Shown here: one piece after another, positions 1-13,596 of the stretch
Layout of the letters: each line of letters opens with the position of its first letter
Position numbering within the stretch: the stretch's first letter is position 1
Position numbers and translations under genes: made by a program
The notes under the pieces: generated by a model
Databases searched by the model: none
Told to the model about the DNA's origin: nothing
The model's input: only the letters and a program-made list of their open reading frames with translations
Assembly: GCA_963920665.1 (NCBI GenBank)
Contig: OY987265.1
Span: forward strand, 25,859,001-25,923,000
DNA: 64,000 bases
Direction of reading: 5' to 3'
Source: Straminergon stramineum
Taxonomy: Eukaryota; Streptophyta; Bryopsida; Hypnales; Calliergonaceae

Positions 1-169
1 GCTCAAAATTAAATCATGTATCCTAATGATCTACGGAGTATAATAAGACTCTCAGCAATACACCTAAGCACTGCAAACTATTAATTCACTCACAGACTAA
101 AAGGAGAAACAGAAAAGACCAAACTCCAGCAATACCTGTGGCACAGAACAATGATTTGGGGCAACAGTA

Positions 170-870
170 GGCTTACAAATAACTTTCCAAAAGAGCTCAA
201 AATGCACAGTATTTCTATCTACACACGAGATTCGAAATTGGCCTACACCACCTCCACAAAAACCTGAAAGCAAGTCATATAATTTGCGTCGGACCTTCAA
301 CTGGTGATAGAAACCCTATGCGAAACAATACATAGGCGAACACGAAACAATTTTCGAGTAGAAGAAGTTCGGTCATCCTCTAATCTGAGGTCTTGATCTT
401 CTTCAACTGCGAGCTCAGCTGCTCCATCTGCTCCATCATCATAGCGATAACGTGTACAAGGACCAGTACAACAACAAAGCTTTTAAAAACATCCCGGAAA
501 GAGAAATAAAAACAAAAAGGACCAAAACACCAGGAAAATAGAGATAGGCAAAATTAGGCTTACAAATGTCTTTCCAAAAGAGAGTAAAATGGACAGTATT
601 TCCATCTATACATCAGAGTCTACATTGGCCTACACCACCTCCGCAAAAACCTGAAAGCAAGTCATCTAATTTGCGTCGGACCTTCAGCTGGTGATAAAAA
701 ACCCTATGTATATCATTACATAGGCACCAAAGAAACTAAATTCGGGCAGAAGCAAATTTGGTCAGCCTCTAATCTGAGGACTTGATCTTCTTCAACTGCG
801 CGCTCAGCTGCTCCATCTTCACCATCATGGCGGTGACGCGGTACAAGGTCCAGTACAACAGCAAAGCTGC
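170..870. repeat. Tandem duplication of the BAP31-like gene 3' end
   Basis: Two direct copies lie about 388 bp apart. The left copy runs from about 170 to 480 and the right from about 557 to 870. Both begin with GGCTTACAAAT, share the CCTACACCACCTCC block and the AAAACCTGAAAGCAAGTCAT block, and run into the last codons of the BAP31-like gene (CTAATCTGAGG at 380 and at 769). The right copy is the 3' untranslated region plus 3' coding end of the intact gene. The left copy is a downstream duplicate that ends abruptly near 480. Similarity is seen directly by eye; percent identity was not computed. Confidence 0.85.
380..480 (-). pseudogene. Truncated, frameshifted copy of the BAP31-like C-terminus
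   Basis: This stretch repeats the last roughly 34 codons of the BAP31-like gene at 769-870. Compared with the intact copy it has a 3-bp insertion in the methionine/glutamate-rich tail and a 1-bp deletion after the TTGTAC codons, which throws the reading frame into stop codons. Similarity stops at about 480, so the first two membrane segments are missing. It has no start codon of its own and should make no protein. It could still act as an alternative 3' end if transcription of the neighbouring gene reads through. Confidence 0.75.
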
Positions 871-1161
871 GGCGACAAGAATCGCGTTCCGCTGGCTCTT
901 CATCACCGACTTGGATGCGCGATCTCTCTCCAAGGGACCACACTGCGGGCCCTCGCACACCGACAGGTGCTCATACTTCCAGTAGATCTCCAGCGCCAAG
1001 AACAGCGCCAACGGAACCACAGCGAGCAACGGTTGGAGCGCAGTCCTGGCCACGGAAATCAAACCTTTCCGCATCCCTCCCAATCCGGGCATCGTGAGAA
1101 GCAAGAGTATCAACGCCTCCGCCGCCGTGACAGCCCCTAACGCAGCCCATTCCAGCGCCAT
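769..1161 (-). CDS. BAP31-like short ER transmembrane protein
   Basis: This is a single-exon gene of 130 codons. The protein starts MALEW and has three hydrophobic segments at about residues 3-25, 38-60 and 94-115. A conserved block with the motif EIYWKYE and two cysteines (CEGPQC) follows the second segment, and a KSQRN motif precedes the third. It ends in a short charged tail (QLKKIKSSD). This is the layout of the short plant B-cell-receptor-associated-31-like family of about 129-130 residues, so it is full length. Animal and yeast BAP31/Yet proteins are ER membrane chaperones or cargo receptors; the plant short form is poorly characterised and lacks the long coiled-coil tail. I chose the ATG at 1161 because family members begin MALEW; an in-frame ATG five codons upstream is also available. 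Its 3' end is duplicated just downstream. Confidence 0.88.
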   Translation of the reverse strand: MALEWAALGAVTAAEALILLLLTMPGLGGMRKGLISVARTALQPLLAVVPLALFLALEIYWKYEHLSVCEGPQCGPLERDRASKSVMKSQRNAILVAAALLLYWTLYRVTAMMVKMEQLSAQLKKIKSSD

Positions 1162-1680
1162 AGCTCCAAACCTCAAGCACCACTCCTTCCAAACCCTACA
1201 ATTACCGCTTCACTGCACAAAATCCAACGCCACTGCACACACTAAAACCAACAACTCTCACTCTTCAAAGGAACCCAACCGCGGATTTCTTCTACAAAAT
1301 GGGTACGCGACGCTAATTGCAAGTCGGAAGAAGAAGTGGGTGTCACTCCGCCATAGCCTGTTCCTCTTGTTCTCACCGCGACGCCGGGCACAACCAGTCA
1401 TCCGGTCACATGTACGCATTCGGTACATATGATCACGGACTCCTGTTCCTAGAGCATTGCCGTCGTGAACGTGGGAACCGCGTGGTTACGGGCTGTAGAC
1501 GGTGGGAAGAGCAGAGTGCGAGGGTTGGCGACACGCGTCTCGAAATGCATCATCGAGGTCCCCTTTGCTGCCACGCAAGCCCTTTCCGAGGATGGGAAGA
1601 GGTGACGTGGCTTTCTGGTAATCAATTCGACTAGATGGACATCTGACATTACGAAGTGCCAAGTCATATTCATTCAGGGG
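1162..1680 (-). promoter_or_regulatory. Upstream region of the BAP31-like gene
   Basis: This stretch is richer in G and C than the flanking intergenic DNA and sits directly 5' of the BAP31-like start codon. Short ORFs on both strands show no recognisable domains. It most likely holds the 5' untranslated region and promoter. I could not place a TATA box or transcription start. Confidence 0.4.
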
Positions 1681-4600
1681 TGGTGACTGGTGAGTTCGGT
1701 TTACACTTTACACTACCGTACGTGTAGGTCAGTTTCGTAAATAATTAGGGAAAATTTGGACGATGTCTGAAATTTTAAAAAATTGTACAACTATTCCTAA
1801 GAATCTGAAAAAATTCTATTGTTGCTAATTCTAAATATACAAAAATAATTCATGATTAAATTTTGAAAAAAGGAACACATTTACACATGAATAGAAAGAA
1901 TCAATCCAAAATTAGGAAGAGCAAAGAGCCGAAAACTAAAAAATCTAAATTGAGTTGCCAAACTTTTGTTAAAGTGTCCCTCAAAAGTTTCATTAAAATT
2001 TCCCTATATTTAACTGTAATTGGTTGACTATTGATTTTTCTAGATTTTAATTTTAGATCCACTTGTATAACACACTCAATGGCCTAGTGAGCTTTCACTT
2101 TAAAAATTCATAGAAATTACAAGTCATACCCAATTTTTTTGAAAGTCATAATCTTCATTTGTTTATATTGCAAAAATATTTTTGTTAGAAAAATGTGTTT
2201 CCAACCATATCAAATTCCCCATTTTGACATTTTTAGGTGTTTCTACCTTATTTGAAAAGTGTAATAATGTTGTAGGGATAGAACCAATTGTAGTGTACTT
2301 CCTCATCACAAAGTGCCACGTGTCACCTTGCAATTGGTTTAGGGTGACATAGACATTTCAAAATCTAACTTGGAGATTTAACTTCAACATTTCTTTGTTG
2401 AATTTGACCCTCACATATTCAAGCATTCCAAGTCATCGATCACTATAAAATATTGGGATTAATGGTTTGAGATTGGTGTAAATGATCACATAATGTTGAA
2501 GTGCAAGTGCAAATTTCAAAAGACACAAAAATAAGCATACAAATATATATGAAAGTTTTCTAACAATGGTTTACATGTGTATTTGGTTTCAACATCTACA
2601 TATTCAAGAGTATTAGATTTCAACATAACCATGTGTATACAATGTTTGAAATGGTGATTTTCTTAAACCTATTTTGTCAAATTCCTTATTGGGGACAAGA
2701 TTGAAGTGGTAAAATTGCTTAAAAAAACTATTCTTTGAATAAATTGTTTAGAAATTTGTTGTATATATATTTATTAGAAAATTTATATTTTCTCCAAATT
2801 TGTACTCACTCAAACGTCAGTGATTCTTATACCTCAAATTTAGGAGTGTGCATAGTTGAGTGGACCAAAGTGGGTAGAAATCCATATCTATATAACTCAC
2901 TACAAGGCTAGTCAAAAACTTTGCACAAAGAAAGTGAGCACAATAATCCGGAGAGAGACACAAGGTAGTGTAGAATAAGCATATGTTGGAGAGGATATTT
3001 TTAAATCCTACAATGGGTTTTACCCAAAATGCCTAATGACATCATCCACTCACCTTGGTACCCTAAATCATGAAAATGCCAACAATTTGAAATTTATTCA
3101 ATCTTCAATCTTTATTTAAAGCCCATATACAATTTCTAGTGACATTTGGAATTCCCATTTTGGGGGAAAAAACACATTGTTTTGACTCTTCTATGAACTT
3201 TTGAAAATGTGATTCAATTCAGTGCCTTCAAAAGTCTATAACTTATAACTACCATTTTAAAGTGAATATCAAGTAAATTAATATAATTTCTAGGCACCTC
3301 AATCTAAATTACAATACATAATGAATCACTAATATAATAATAAAAATGTTTTCTTCATGAAAAAAATTCTTATAGAATGCTACATAGAGTTTTTAGAATT
3401 CATAATTATTGCAACTTTAAAAGTCCACATCTCTTTATTTAAAAAAGAGACCTTCTAAATAATTACATAGTTGTCTTTGTATTCAAGTTGAGAATGTATA
3501 TAATTCAAATTTATAGCTACAATGGTGTAGTGAATCATCTACAATGTGGCTTGCAATGCAAAGGTCTTGTTGAAAATGACACTATGACTTAAAAAGTGGT
3601 CCACTCAATCATGCACACACCCATTTGTATGCGCTGAAATACTAGTCTATATTTAAAGATTGCTTCAAGTTTAAGTGTACATCCAAAAGTATCAAATAGT
3701 CAATGAACTAATTCCAACCTTGTTGTTGTTCCAAAGTAAATTAAACTTGTTGTCTGTCAAAATTTCTTAAGGTATGTTCACACTTAGTCTTAGGGCTTGA
3801 CATTGCAACAATCTTTTAGAAGGTTTATATGCTATTGTTCACACAAGTGGGCCTTAGAAAATGTCAATCCTATATGGAGTTTTTGTTGGCATTTGATAAA
3901 AATAGTAATTAGTGATTAAAAACCTCATTAGAGAAATTTGGAACCTCCACAAGGTTGTTTGACTATTAGTAGGAGTATAAATATCACAAAATTAAGAATA
4001 AATTTTTATTTTATTTTTATTTCCCTATGTTTGCACTACTACCAAAAGTCAAATGGCCTTGTGGGAGACCCCAAATTTTCTTTAATGCCTACTTTCCAAA
4101 GAAGTATGGGATAAGACTAGCTAGCTTTAATATAATAATAAATTCAATTGTTTGGTTGATTTTTAGGTACAAAACAACACTCTTTGCTAATATGGCCATT
4201 AAAGCTCTATTAATGAACACCAAAACGCTACAATCACATTCATGAAGATCACTCTTGAAGTTTGGAAGTTTTTTTTTTCATTTAGACCAAATCTTGATGT
4301 GCAATTGGTAATTGACAAGAAAAATTTCAAAGTAAGGATCAAAATACATCACCTATCTGTTTAAAAATGCAATTGGTGTTGATTTCCTCAATCACTCATA
4401 CTCCATCTCAACCACTTTGTAGTTCAATAGTAAACTTGCAACTATCCATTGAAAAGATGCAAATCTACCATTCTTGAAAATTTAACTGACCCCTCTCACA
4501 AAAAAGAGAGCCACCAGATATTTTAAAGAAAAATCTCCCCACCCTTTTGATCTGTTGTTGATCTTGAAAAATAAGAAATACATATTTGGATACAAATACA

Positions 4601-5532
4601 GGTCTAAGATGTGAATATGGATATGGACAAGAGTACATAACATACGAAATACATATATTCACAAAATCTATATTGTTTGCAACTATCCAAATCCCTTAGA
4701 ATTACAAATAGAAAGAAGGGGTAGTGAGTGATTAAAAAAATTAATCACAAATAAGGTGCATGTGTGTTAATAAATATATTAAGAAAAAATTAAATGGGGG
4801 GCCTTTTTTTTTCTTGAAACACATGGACAATTTCCGTGGGGGTCTTTTGAGTGAATGTAAGGGGGGGGGGCATTAATTGAAATGCACCTCATCCTCACTA
4901 TCCACTCAACAATCTTCTCTACATCTCATGACTTTTGCTTTAGTTTAGTATTTGTGTATCTAACAATCATCCTTCTACACTATGATAATGTACTATTTCA
5001 CTTGGATTGGGAATATACAATGCAATTTTGAGATATGGAAAACCTCCACAATGCCACAACTTTTGGATCACCAATTTGATCAACAACATTTCCTATTGCA
5101 AGTCATTTCTTCAATGTCATAATTCAAGTCAATTGTCACCACAAGACCGCAATAGCATTTCACTACAGTTTTGAACATCAAACTTGATTTCTACAACCAA
5201 AAATTGAATTTTTCATTTGCAAATTGATGTCTTCTTCATTCTGAAATGTTGTGTGAGTGTGTGACAAGGACCTACACAACACAAACATGGTTTCTAAAGC
5301 CTCAATGAAATGTATGTCCTATTACTATTTATTAATTAAAGTCTATATTCATGACTCACATTTACTACAAGAAACATTGTATTGTCTAGCCTTCCACAAC
5401 CAACTCATGCCCCCAATAGGCTACAGAAAAGTTCTTCCCCTCCGCTTCTCGCCTATAACAATGGTTGTAGAATTGAGTCAACGAAAGAAATGAAGAAAAG
5501 ATTGTGGCCCAAATTGACTCCTCCATGAAATC
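1681..5532. other. AT-rich intergenic DNA, no gene recognised
   Basis: No ORF longer than about 80 codons and no recognisable protein motif was found. A run of ten G at 4861-4870 is the only clear simple-sequence feature. The short ORFs at 4027-4245, 4465-4662 and 5257-5493 look like chance. Confidence 0.5.
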
Positions 5533-7280
5533 ATGGTGCTTATTGAAGCAAAATGGCAATTGTACTTAGAGGAATTGGACATTGTTGATGGAAGCTACTT
5601 CATAAATGTGGATGCCACTAAGTGGTTGCTCATTTCGCAATACATTAAGTGCTCCAATTTCTCTCCCTATTTATATGATGGTCACACTTGGAGAACCAAG
5701 TAGAATGAATTCATTCTTGACTACCAACATATTGTGTATTGCCATACACAAATGACTGAAATGAGTCACAATCAACCCTTTTTTTTTACTTTTTGAGAAA
5801 GTGCCAAGATGGAGATCACTGAAAATTTAGTGAAGTATTGTATTTCTATAATCATCCATCTTTTGGACCAAAAACATTTTTCAGTATTATTCATGTACTT
5901 TTTCATCCAAATTTGGCAATTTCATCAATATTTTTCATGGAAAAAGAAAATTTCTAGTGAAAAAATATTACTTTTATATGGCAAAAGGGTCAAATCATAC
6001 TCAAAGGTACCAAAAAAGGGGTCAAATATAGTGAAATCTACAATGGTACTTCTTTTTAGCTATTGTTTTTTTAATCTAATCTACTAATTATAGATGAGTT
6101 AGTCCTTTATGAATAGTAATTCAAGTCATGTTTCCCTCATATTTTTTTATTCATCAAAATATCAAAATTCTTTACTAAAGTTCCAATTGAAGTTTAGATG
6201 TCAGCCTATTAGGTTTTTCAATGTTAGAAAAGGGGTCTAATTTCTAATGAATAGTAATGTGATTGAATCCAAAAAAATTACGTGTATATATAATCATATA
6301 ATAGAGTAGAAAAGTACTCTTTTTCTACAATGTGAATATTTTTCCATTTTCTATAATATTGAGAAGTAAAAACTTGTGAACATCCTTTTCAATATAAAAA
6401 ATATTCCAAATGATGATTGTGTTGGAACAAAAAATATATATATTATTGACATCAAGGTCCCTATGCAATATATTTTTGGAATTGAATTTTTTTATTTTTT
6501 TAAAAAATAAATAATTCTTTTGTCAAAACTCAATTAATGAATTAAAAAATTATACTATTTTTTGTCTAAGATTTCGTCACTAAAAATCCTTCTTAATAGT
6601 TGTACATTCCACAAGGATAAAAATGTTGGATAAAAATATCCTATTAAAGTGCTATTTAGTACTATAGACACTAAATTTAGCCTTATAGTTGGTGATTTAC
6701 ATGCTTGTGAGAATTTTTTCTAAATTTTTTTCTCCAAATGATTAAAGGGATACATTGCAATGCTATTCATTTATGAATTTATTAAAAAAAATGAAAACAT
6801 TGAAGTAATTAAGAGCTTCAAAAGTTTTGAAAAGGACTCAAGTCTTGTCCTACAAAAGTAATCCCAATTGTACCTTTCAGTGTGGTTGGACCTAAAAACT
6901 AGACATTTATTTTAAAATGGTGCGACTAGCCCCATGGTGCCAAAAAAAAGGGTTGGTCACAACTTGCCAAAGTCTTGGGATCACTCTATAGCAAAGTACA
7001 AGGTAGAATTGAAGGACTACCAAAGTCATTTCTAAGAGAGTTCATCAATGCCATCAATGAATGGTTTATTAGTCAGACACATATCAACCCATTTCACATC
7101 CATGACTTGATGATAGAGGATGATGGCATTTCTTAGAGTCAACAATACCAAGGTGGATCAAACAATAACAATGTAGATAATGAATTAGAAAGCGAGGACC
7201 TTTTCATTAGAGGGGATTTGAGGCCTCTAGAAGACTATTTCAAACCTATTCACCTTGTTGTGAACGAATGTAGCCATTAG
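5533..7280 (+). pseudogene. Decayed transposon-type ORF split by an inserted element
   Basis: Two coding-like pieces flank an insertion. The first (5533-5771) reads as a peptide containing EELDIVDGSYFINVDATKW and, later, DGHTWRTK-stop-NEF, with a TAG at 5701 where a tryptophan codon would fit. The second (about 6963-7280) reads GSLYSKVQGRIEGLPKSF and then EFINAINEWFISQTHINPF, has one TAG, and ends LVVNECSH-stop. A 1.18-kb element with its own inverted ends sits between them, and the two pieces are also about one base out of frame with each other. The HTWRTKWNEF-like motif reminds me of Myb/trihelix-like accessory proteins of plant DNA transposons, but I cannot name the family with confidence. 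Function is lost. Confidence 0.45.
5773..6955. mobile_element. Non-autonomous TIR DNA element, about 1.18 kb
   Basis: The ends are inverted copies of each other: CAACCCTTTTTTTT on the left and AAAAAAAAGGGTTG on the right. They are flanked by GTCACAA at 5765-5771 and again at 6956-6962, a direct repeat of 7 bp (8 bp with one mismatch), as left by hAT-type transposition. The interior has no convincing transposase. The first 150 bp (from about 5790) are clearly related to 21085-21230, so the family has at least two members in this window. It interrupts the decayed ORF described at 5533-7280. Confidence 0.65.
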
Positions 7281-9309
7281 AATAATTAATATTAAAAAAT
7301 ATCGAATAAATGAAAAAAATGAATATTCAATGAATAATTAAATAATATTATTTGACATAGTAAGGTTTCAACTACGTCAAACACCTAATGTGGTGACATT
7401 CCTGGAGTTCCCCATTGTCTAAGAACTCAGTCTTTTGGAGGCCTTAAATCCCCCCTAATGTGATGTTTCATCATCAAAACAACATAGTCCCTTTGTGGCA
7501 TCACCATTAGCTGCCAAGCCATGCAACAATCTAGGACCCATGAACAATTTGCCTCTAAGCGTGATCCTCATATCATCAGTAGTAGTAACAACTTTGAACT
7601 TGTTGTGAGGAGGGGGTTTGGCCAACAATATGGTTGTCAAAGACAAAATTAAAGCTTATCATAGCACAATGTTCTCATCATTGAAGCTACTAAAGTCAAT
7701 GGTGAGGTAATAGCTTCTTAGATAAGAAACATGGTGAATGCCATCTTTGTAGTTGGAAAGTAACAAAATAGAAGTTCAACTAAAACTACTTGGTGAGAAA
7801 ATGGCATACCAAAGGGACAAAGACCAACAACTTTATGACAATGCCTACTTAGCCATTCTCAAACACATGGAGGTTGTGAGCTCCTTGGCCCAACTTTGTA
7901 CCAAGTTGGATTTTGAATGTGTCTTTTCATACAATCTTAGTATTGTAGATGGCAACTCCACTTGAAACTATTAGTGAAACTGATCTAAAATATGCTAGTT
8001 GAAATCATATCCTTCATGAAAATGCCAATGCCCAATGATAGTTGTAGGAGCAACTTGAAGTCTCAACCCCTCTATTAATAGTGACAATCCTCAAGTAGTT
8101 AGGATAGGTTTATTTCCATCTCTTTAAGAATTGAAGTTCTTCTATTTTGGTTTGATATACCTTGACTAAACTACCCCAAATATAGCATAACATTTGTTTT
8201 GCCACCCTAAGACAATATTACTACAAGGATAGAGAGGAATGTAAGAATAATTCATGCTACACAATAAATCAATGATTTAATAGAGATTGAAATGTACTTG
8301 TGTCCTCCATTGTATGTAATAGAAGTTCTACAATGATAACCTAGGGGGTGCATTAAGTGGTAGAAGTAGCCATATAGGGACAAACAAATGTAGGGTGCCA
8401 AAAAAGCATTGGGGCAAAAAAATTATAATTTGATTGATTATACTATAGTGTATGTAAAATGTCATTGGGTGTACTATAAATACCATAGGATGTGGAATAA
8501 TGGCATGCATTAAAAAAAAATTAGACTTAGGATACCCCTTTTATTATTAATTTAGTGGGGCAAATTTCTCAATTATGGATATAGGGTTGGCATTTAACCC
8601 CATATTACACTACATTGTCATTTTCTTCTAGATTCTTTAAACTCTAGTGATTTAACTTGCATACCAAGATTAGTTTGAGAATTAAATGAGGGTCATTAGC
8701 CTATCACATGCAGTCTTTGTTGTATTTAGCTTGGACTTTTATTATGCGCAAATGAATATGTGTTGTATTTGCCAACAACTACGCACTAGCGAACTACCTT
8801 AGTGAGAATTTTAATTGGCATCCAATTAATTTCTAATGAGGCTTAGGTTTATAACCACATTACATATTAATTATTTAGGATTCTTGGTGTAGCCATTATA
8901 TGTTTGGAGGGCCATATGAGTTATTTGCTTTGGTTTGTGTATAAGTACACTTCACCAAATTCTCACATCAATTTGGCCCCATGATGGTGTGCTAGACTTG
9001 TCTAAGTGCTCAAACCACATACACTATCTGCACTTGCTACTTTATATGTTGATTTTCTCATGAGGGGCTCTACATCTCACAAAGAACTGAGAATGCTTTT
9101 AGGTTGCATGATCACAAAGCTTTGAAATTGAACAACTACTTAAATCTTCTCTTTCTAGCTAAGATAGGGCTCACATTTGTAGCCTTTGTTTGTTGTTTCC
9201 ATAAGCATCATTGTTTTGTAGAAAACGAGCTTGGAACAGAGCATTTTTGTCAAAGATGACTTCCATTCACTCAGTCTACCTAAAACTACGAGCTTTTGCT
9301 TGTGTTTTT
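7281..9309. other. AT-rich DNA with one short helical ORF
   Basis: The only coding-like item is 7753-7965 (plus strand, 70 codons), a charged, probably coiled-coil peptide (KLLGEKMAYQRDKDQQ, later SLAQLCTKL). It could be the 3' part of the decayed ORF that ends at 7280, because transposon accessory proteins often end in such helices, but there is no direct link. The rest is unrecognised. Confidence 0.3.
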
Positions 9310-9447
9310 ATTCTTCTTGATATATGATTTGAACTTCTTGAAATATTTTCTAGTAACTATTCCTTAAAAGACAGATGGAATTAGCATCTAACCCAAGTTG
9401 TTTCATATTTTTTAGAGTTTTGTAGAATTAGATATGAATTTCTAAAC
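9310..9447 (+). repeat. Left member of an inverted repeat pair
   Basis: It matches the reverse complement of about 13597-13710. The shared core includes ATGGAATT-GCATC followed by AACCCAAGTTGTTTC and ATATTTTTT, with TCTTGATATAT on the outer side of both copies. The pair faces inward, as terminal inverted repeats of a roughly 4.4-kb element would. No transposase is recognisable between them. Confidence 0.55.
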
Positions 9448-12400
9448 ATCAGAGAGCTAAGGGGTTAAAAAGCCCCTCAATTGTGAACCCTAAATCCTAC
9501 ACCCAATTTTGTAATTATGAGTAGTACCAAAAAATTGAATTAAAATAGCACATGATATATTCATTGAAATTGGGAATTACAATTAATGTATGCCCCTCAT
9601 TTAATGAACCGCATTAGAAAATTATGTAATGATAGGGTGCAAAATAAATAATAGATAGAAAATAATACCCCCCCACCCCCCTCCATTAAATACTTGATGT
9701 TCTCACCTTTATCCTTATTTTTTTAAGGATTGCATCCCATGAAAATGATACATGCCAAATGATCAAAAAGGCCATATATGAAATGAGAAATTGAAGTAGC
9801 CATGTATAAGTATAGACATGCTCTAGTAATCTAGAATCTAATCTTATGGAAGAACATGACATTTAAGGTAAGAACCAAATGTACATGCTTTCAAAAAGGA
9901 GAGGGTTTGAGGTTTAATTTCTAAACTATTGTACGACTTTGGAAAGAGGGACTTCTTAAAAGCAAAGAGGGAGTTTGTTTGAATGATACAGAGAGTATAA
10001 TAAAGGCAAGAGCAAAATTGGGGATTGACGTCATTGTCAAGCTTGACATGAACCCCTCGATTCAATAATGTGGCCCAAAAAAAATGCAAAGTAGACAAAA
10101 AAAAATGAAATGAAAACAAGCGGTACCCACTGTAAACTTGAATGGCAAATGTCTGCACCAAACTCCTCAAGCACAAACTCAATTGTCAACAAAGAAATCA
10201 CCAAACACACAATGTCTCCAATAGTTAAAAAGATCTTTGTATCTTCCCATGCAATCCTTCTAAGCCTTGTGGTCTTGCAAAGTCCACAATGCCTATAGTG
10301 TACCTCCAAATTGCTTGTCTTTCGCCTCAATGAGTCGCCTCTGTAGTACACTCATTTGTGAACAAAAGGCATCAACAAATAAATAAATGTTTGCATTTTC
10401 CTATGCCCCCAAAATGTCTCATAAAATTATTGAAGCATCTAAGTGAGTGAAGACTGTTTGAAACACCTAGAAAAAGATTGAAAAAAAATTCATGCAATTT
10501 ATCAAAAACTTCATAAGGGAGGGCAAGGGGTGAAGGTGGCTTTCAATTGAAGGTAAAGGATGAGGGGAGGGGCCCGCATAGTTACCAATTACATTAGATG
10601 TAGGCAACCTAAAGTGACAAGCCCAAATTTTATAAGCTATCTTGTATTTCTATGAAAAATTATCACATATATCAAATTCCAATAGAAAAAATACACCCAA
10701 TTCTTTTTTAAATCACATGTATGAAATATTTCACATAACCATGAAAAAAGGTTGCTTCAGTGATATTGTAGAGTCATTATATTATAATGATAGCTCTTTT
10801 CTAAGTCTATGTGTGACCATGGTATTAGCCATTAATTATATTAAATGCTATTACATCATTCAAGTAGGATGATTGTTTTGAAGGGTATTTGTGTAGATAT
10901 AGGCTTGCGGACTATCCACCTAATTAAATAGAGTACCAATTTAATATTTTAGAAAAATATTGTAAAGAGGCTATTTGTCAAATTCTAACTTGTGATCAAA
11001 ATTTTCAAGGCCAATTTCATTTATAGAATCTTTAATATATATAATTTTGGAATCCTTTGTATTTGAAATTCTTGGAATTTCAAAACATGAATTTTCTAGA
11101 ATCCTCATTCCAACATACAATATGGGATTATAAAACTTGCACTCATATTCATATCCATGATTAAATTTTTATTCATTTTTATACACATCATATTTATACT
11201 TGTATTTATACACTTTTGTTAAGGAATTTTTAATTATTTTAGCATTTGCTTTTATTGAGTAGGGTTGGCTAATGTTTTTGAGGGGATAGTAAAAGGAAAG
11301 AGGGAGAATACTTTGACAATCAAATTTTGTAGTTTTAGCCCAAAATATTTCTAAGTTTAGAAAATTTTGGTTTGGGAGGTTATGAATAAGAAACCAACAA
11401 CTAGTTGATTGAAAATTTGGTACAAATTGAATCAACAAAATTAGTTAAAAGTCTTAGTGACTCTAAAATAGTGGAAGTGCCAATTATTCATTATTGAATA
11501 ATGTAATGATACCTTCTATGTGTAAAATTACTTTCTTGAGGTCCTTGTACAACTCCATCATGGTCAAATACACATAAATCTCCATGTTGCCTTTAGAATT
11601 GGTCTTCCTAAACTTTAGAAGGTGAAGGTATAAACTACAACCAAAAATATACTCCAAGTACATAATACATTTATTTCAAGTGGTGATTCTAGGTGCATAT
11701 ACCTTTATAGTATCAATACCCCATAAACACTTTGAAGTGTATATTCTGGATGATGAATATAATGCTCAAGTGAATGTTTTGTTCAAATAATTTTTCTTTC
11801 ATCCCAAATGATTCTTGAATCTTTTTTAAACCACCTTCTTTTATGACTAATTTGATGAAATAGAGTTAAGCAACATAAATGTACAAATATCCAAGCAAAA
11901 ATGTACAAAATTTCAAAAAAAATTGTGCGTTATAAAATCTATTATAGACCCCAAAGACAAAAAGTGCCAACAAATGACTTTCAAGGAAACAACAAAAAAA
12001 CAAGAATGAACCTATTCATCCAAAGAATTTAATAATTTTTTTTTGACTACTTTAGTGACAACAGTCTACTTTCTTTTAAAGTTGGCACTGAAAGGTTTGT
12101 AGTGAACCGTACAATCAAGTGGTAACATACTTGGCTCCTAAAATACAAATCATGTACTTAAGTATGGCAAGACATATACTACTAGATTGACAATTTTCAA
12201 CAATTAGCATCTTTTGTTTGAATCACTTTTAAATGCATCTACACCTTATCATGCTCAAATTCATTAGTATACATATAGAATAAAAACCAAGACATGTACA
12301 AACAACAATACAAATCCACATTGGAAGCCCCATGTATCATTGCACTCAAATCATGGGGAGATTACTCTTAAGTTTTAGAAAACTATGTGAGTTAAAAAGA

Positions 12401-13596
12401 TAGGGTCCATTTAATTCAAGGGAGAAAATTTATATAATATGTAGGGCTACTATAGGGTTCATGAAATTCCACATACTCTAATATATCTAAATTAGGCTAC
12501 ATGAAAACATCATGTAGTAGGAATTTTTATTAATAAGTTAGCCTTATCAAACTTAATTAAAGTTAGGGGTTGTGAAATTTTTTCTTAGTAATGTGAGTAT
12601 GGATAAGGGTGGATAATTTCATGTGGATGATAAAATGGATACAAGCAAGAAAATCTACAATGGGAGTAGTTGACTGAAATTGTGCCATGATACAAATAGT
12701 GTGTATATCAAACGAATTAAGTGTAAATATTAGAAATCGACCACAAATGGCAGAAATTGTCACATTGCACGAATAGGGAGGTTTACCTTAGTGGAGTCAA
12801 TGACCCGAAAACTATACAATAGAAGGATAGAGTTTATAGTCCATTTAACTTCAATTTTTGAAGCCATATGTGTTAAACACACTCATACTAAATGGCTATT
12901 CATGGGATAGTTTCAATATAGATTCTAAAGTGTCCAATGGTAAATTGGTTATTAAAAACTATTCTTTGGTCAATAGCACTTAAAATTTAATTGATTGTTA
13001 TTGGTTTTATAGTGTACACTCTATACATGCATATAGTAGAGAAAAAGGAAAATTTGTAAAGAAGGTCAATAACGGGAAAAACTTGGACACTTAAATTTTG
13101 TAAGTAAGATAGTCCCACTTAAAAAACTAAATGAAGAAATTTATAAGAAAACATAGGGTACTGGAAATACACCCTTATAGTTTTTTTATGTAAAAATACA
13201 ATGATCTTAAATGCAAAAATGAAGGTAAATAGCCCCTTATCAAAGACCTTCTTAACTTGGGTGTACACCTTAAATTACAAGGAGTGATCTCCCTAAGACT
13301 CAAATTAACATGAATACAAACTTTTGTTACTATTGTATACCTCAATTCACTCACCTCCTACCTCAAATACATAAGAACACCTACATTGCATTCCAAAATT
13401 GGGCTTGAGACCTTTAAGAATTATTGAGTGATTTAATTACAACTAGAGTAGGTCAAGGTGGAGGTCCATAAAGTGCTTGGTCTCTAAAAGCATCTTCTAG
13501 CATAGAGGTACATTTTGCTTTCTCATTGCAAGACCAATGTTCAAAACAACATACATTTCAAGAGGTTGATGCTTTTAGTACCATTGTGTTTCAACT
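9448..13596. other. AT-rich interior between the inverted repeats, no gene recognised
   Basis: ORFs here are at most 112 codons and have no recognisable motif. The overlapping ORFs at 9844-10351 encode hydrophobic low-complexity peptides and look accidental. Confidence 0.45.

Noticed and set aside
10037..10351. 104-codon minus-strand ORF with a hydrophobic C-terminal half
   Set aside because: AT-driven hydrophobic composition, overlapping ORFs in other frames, and no family resemblance.
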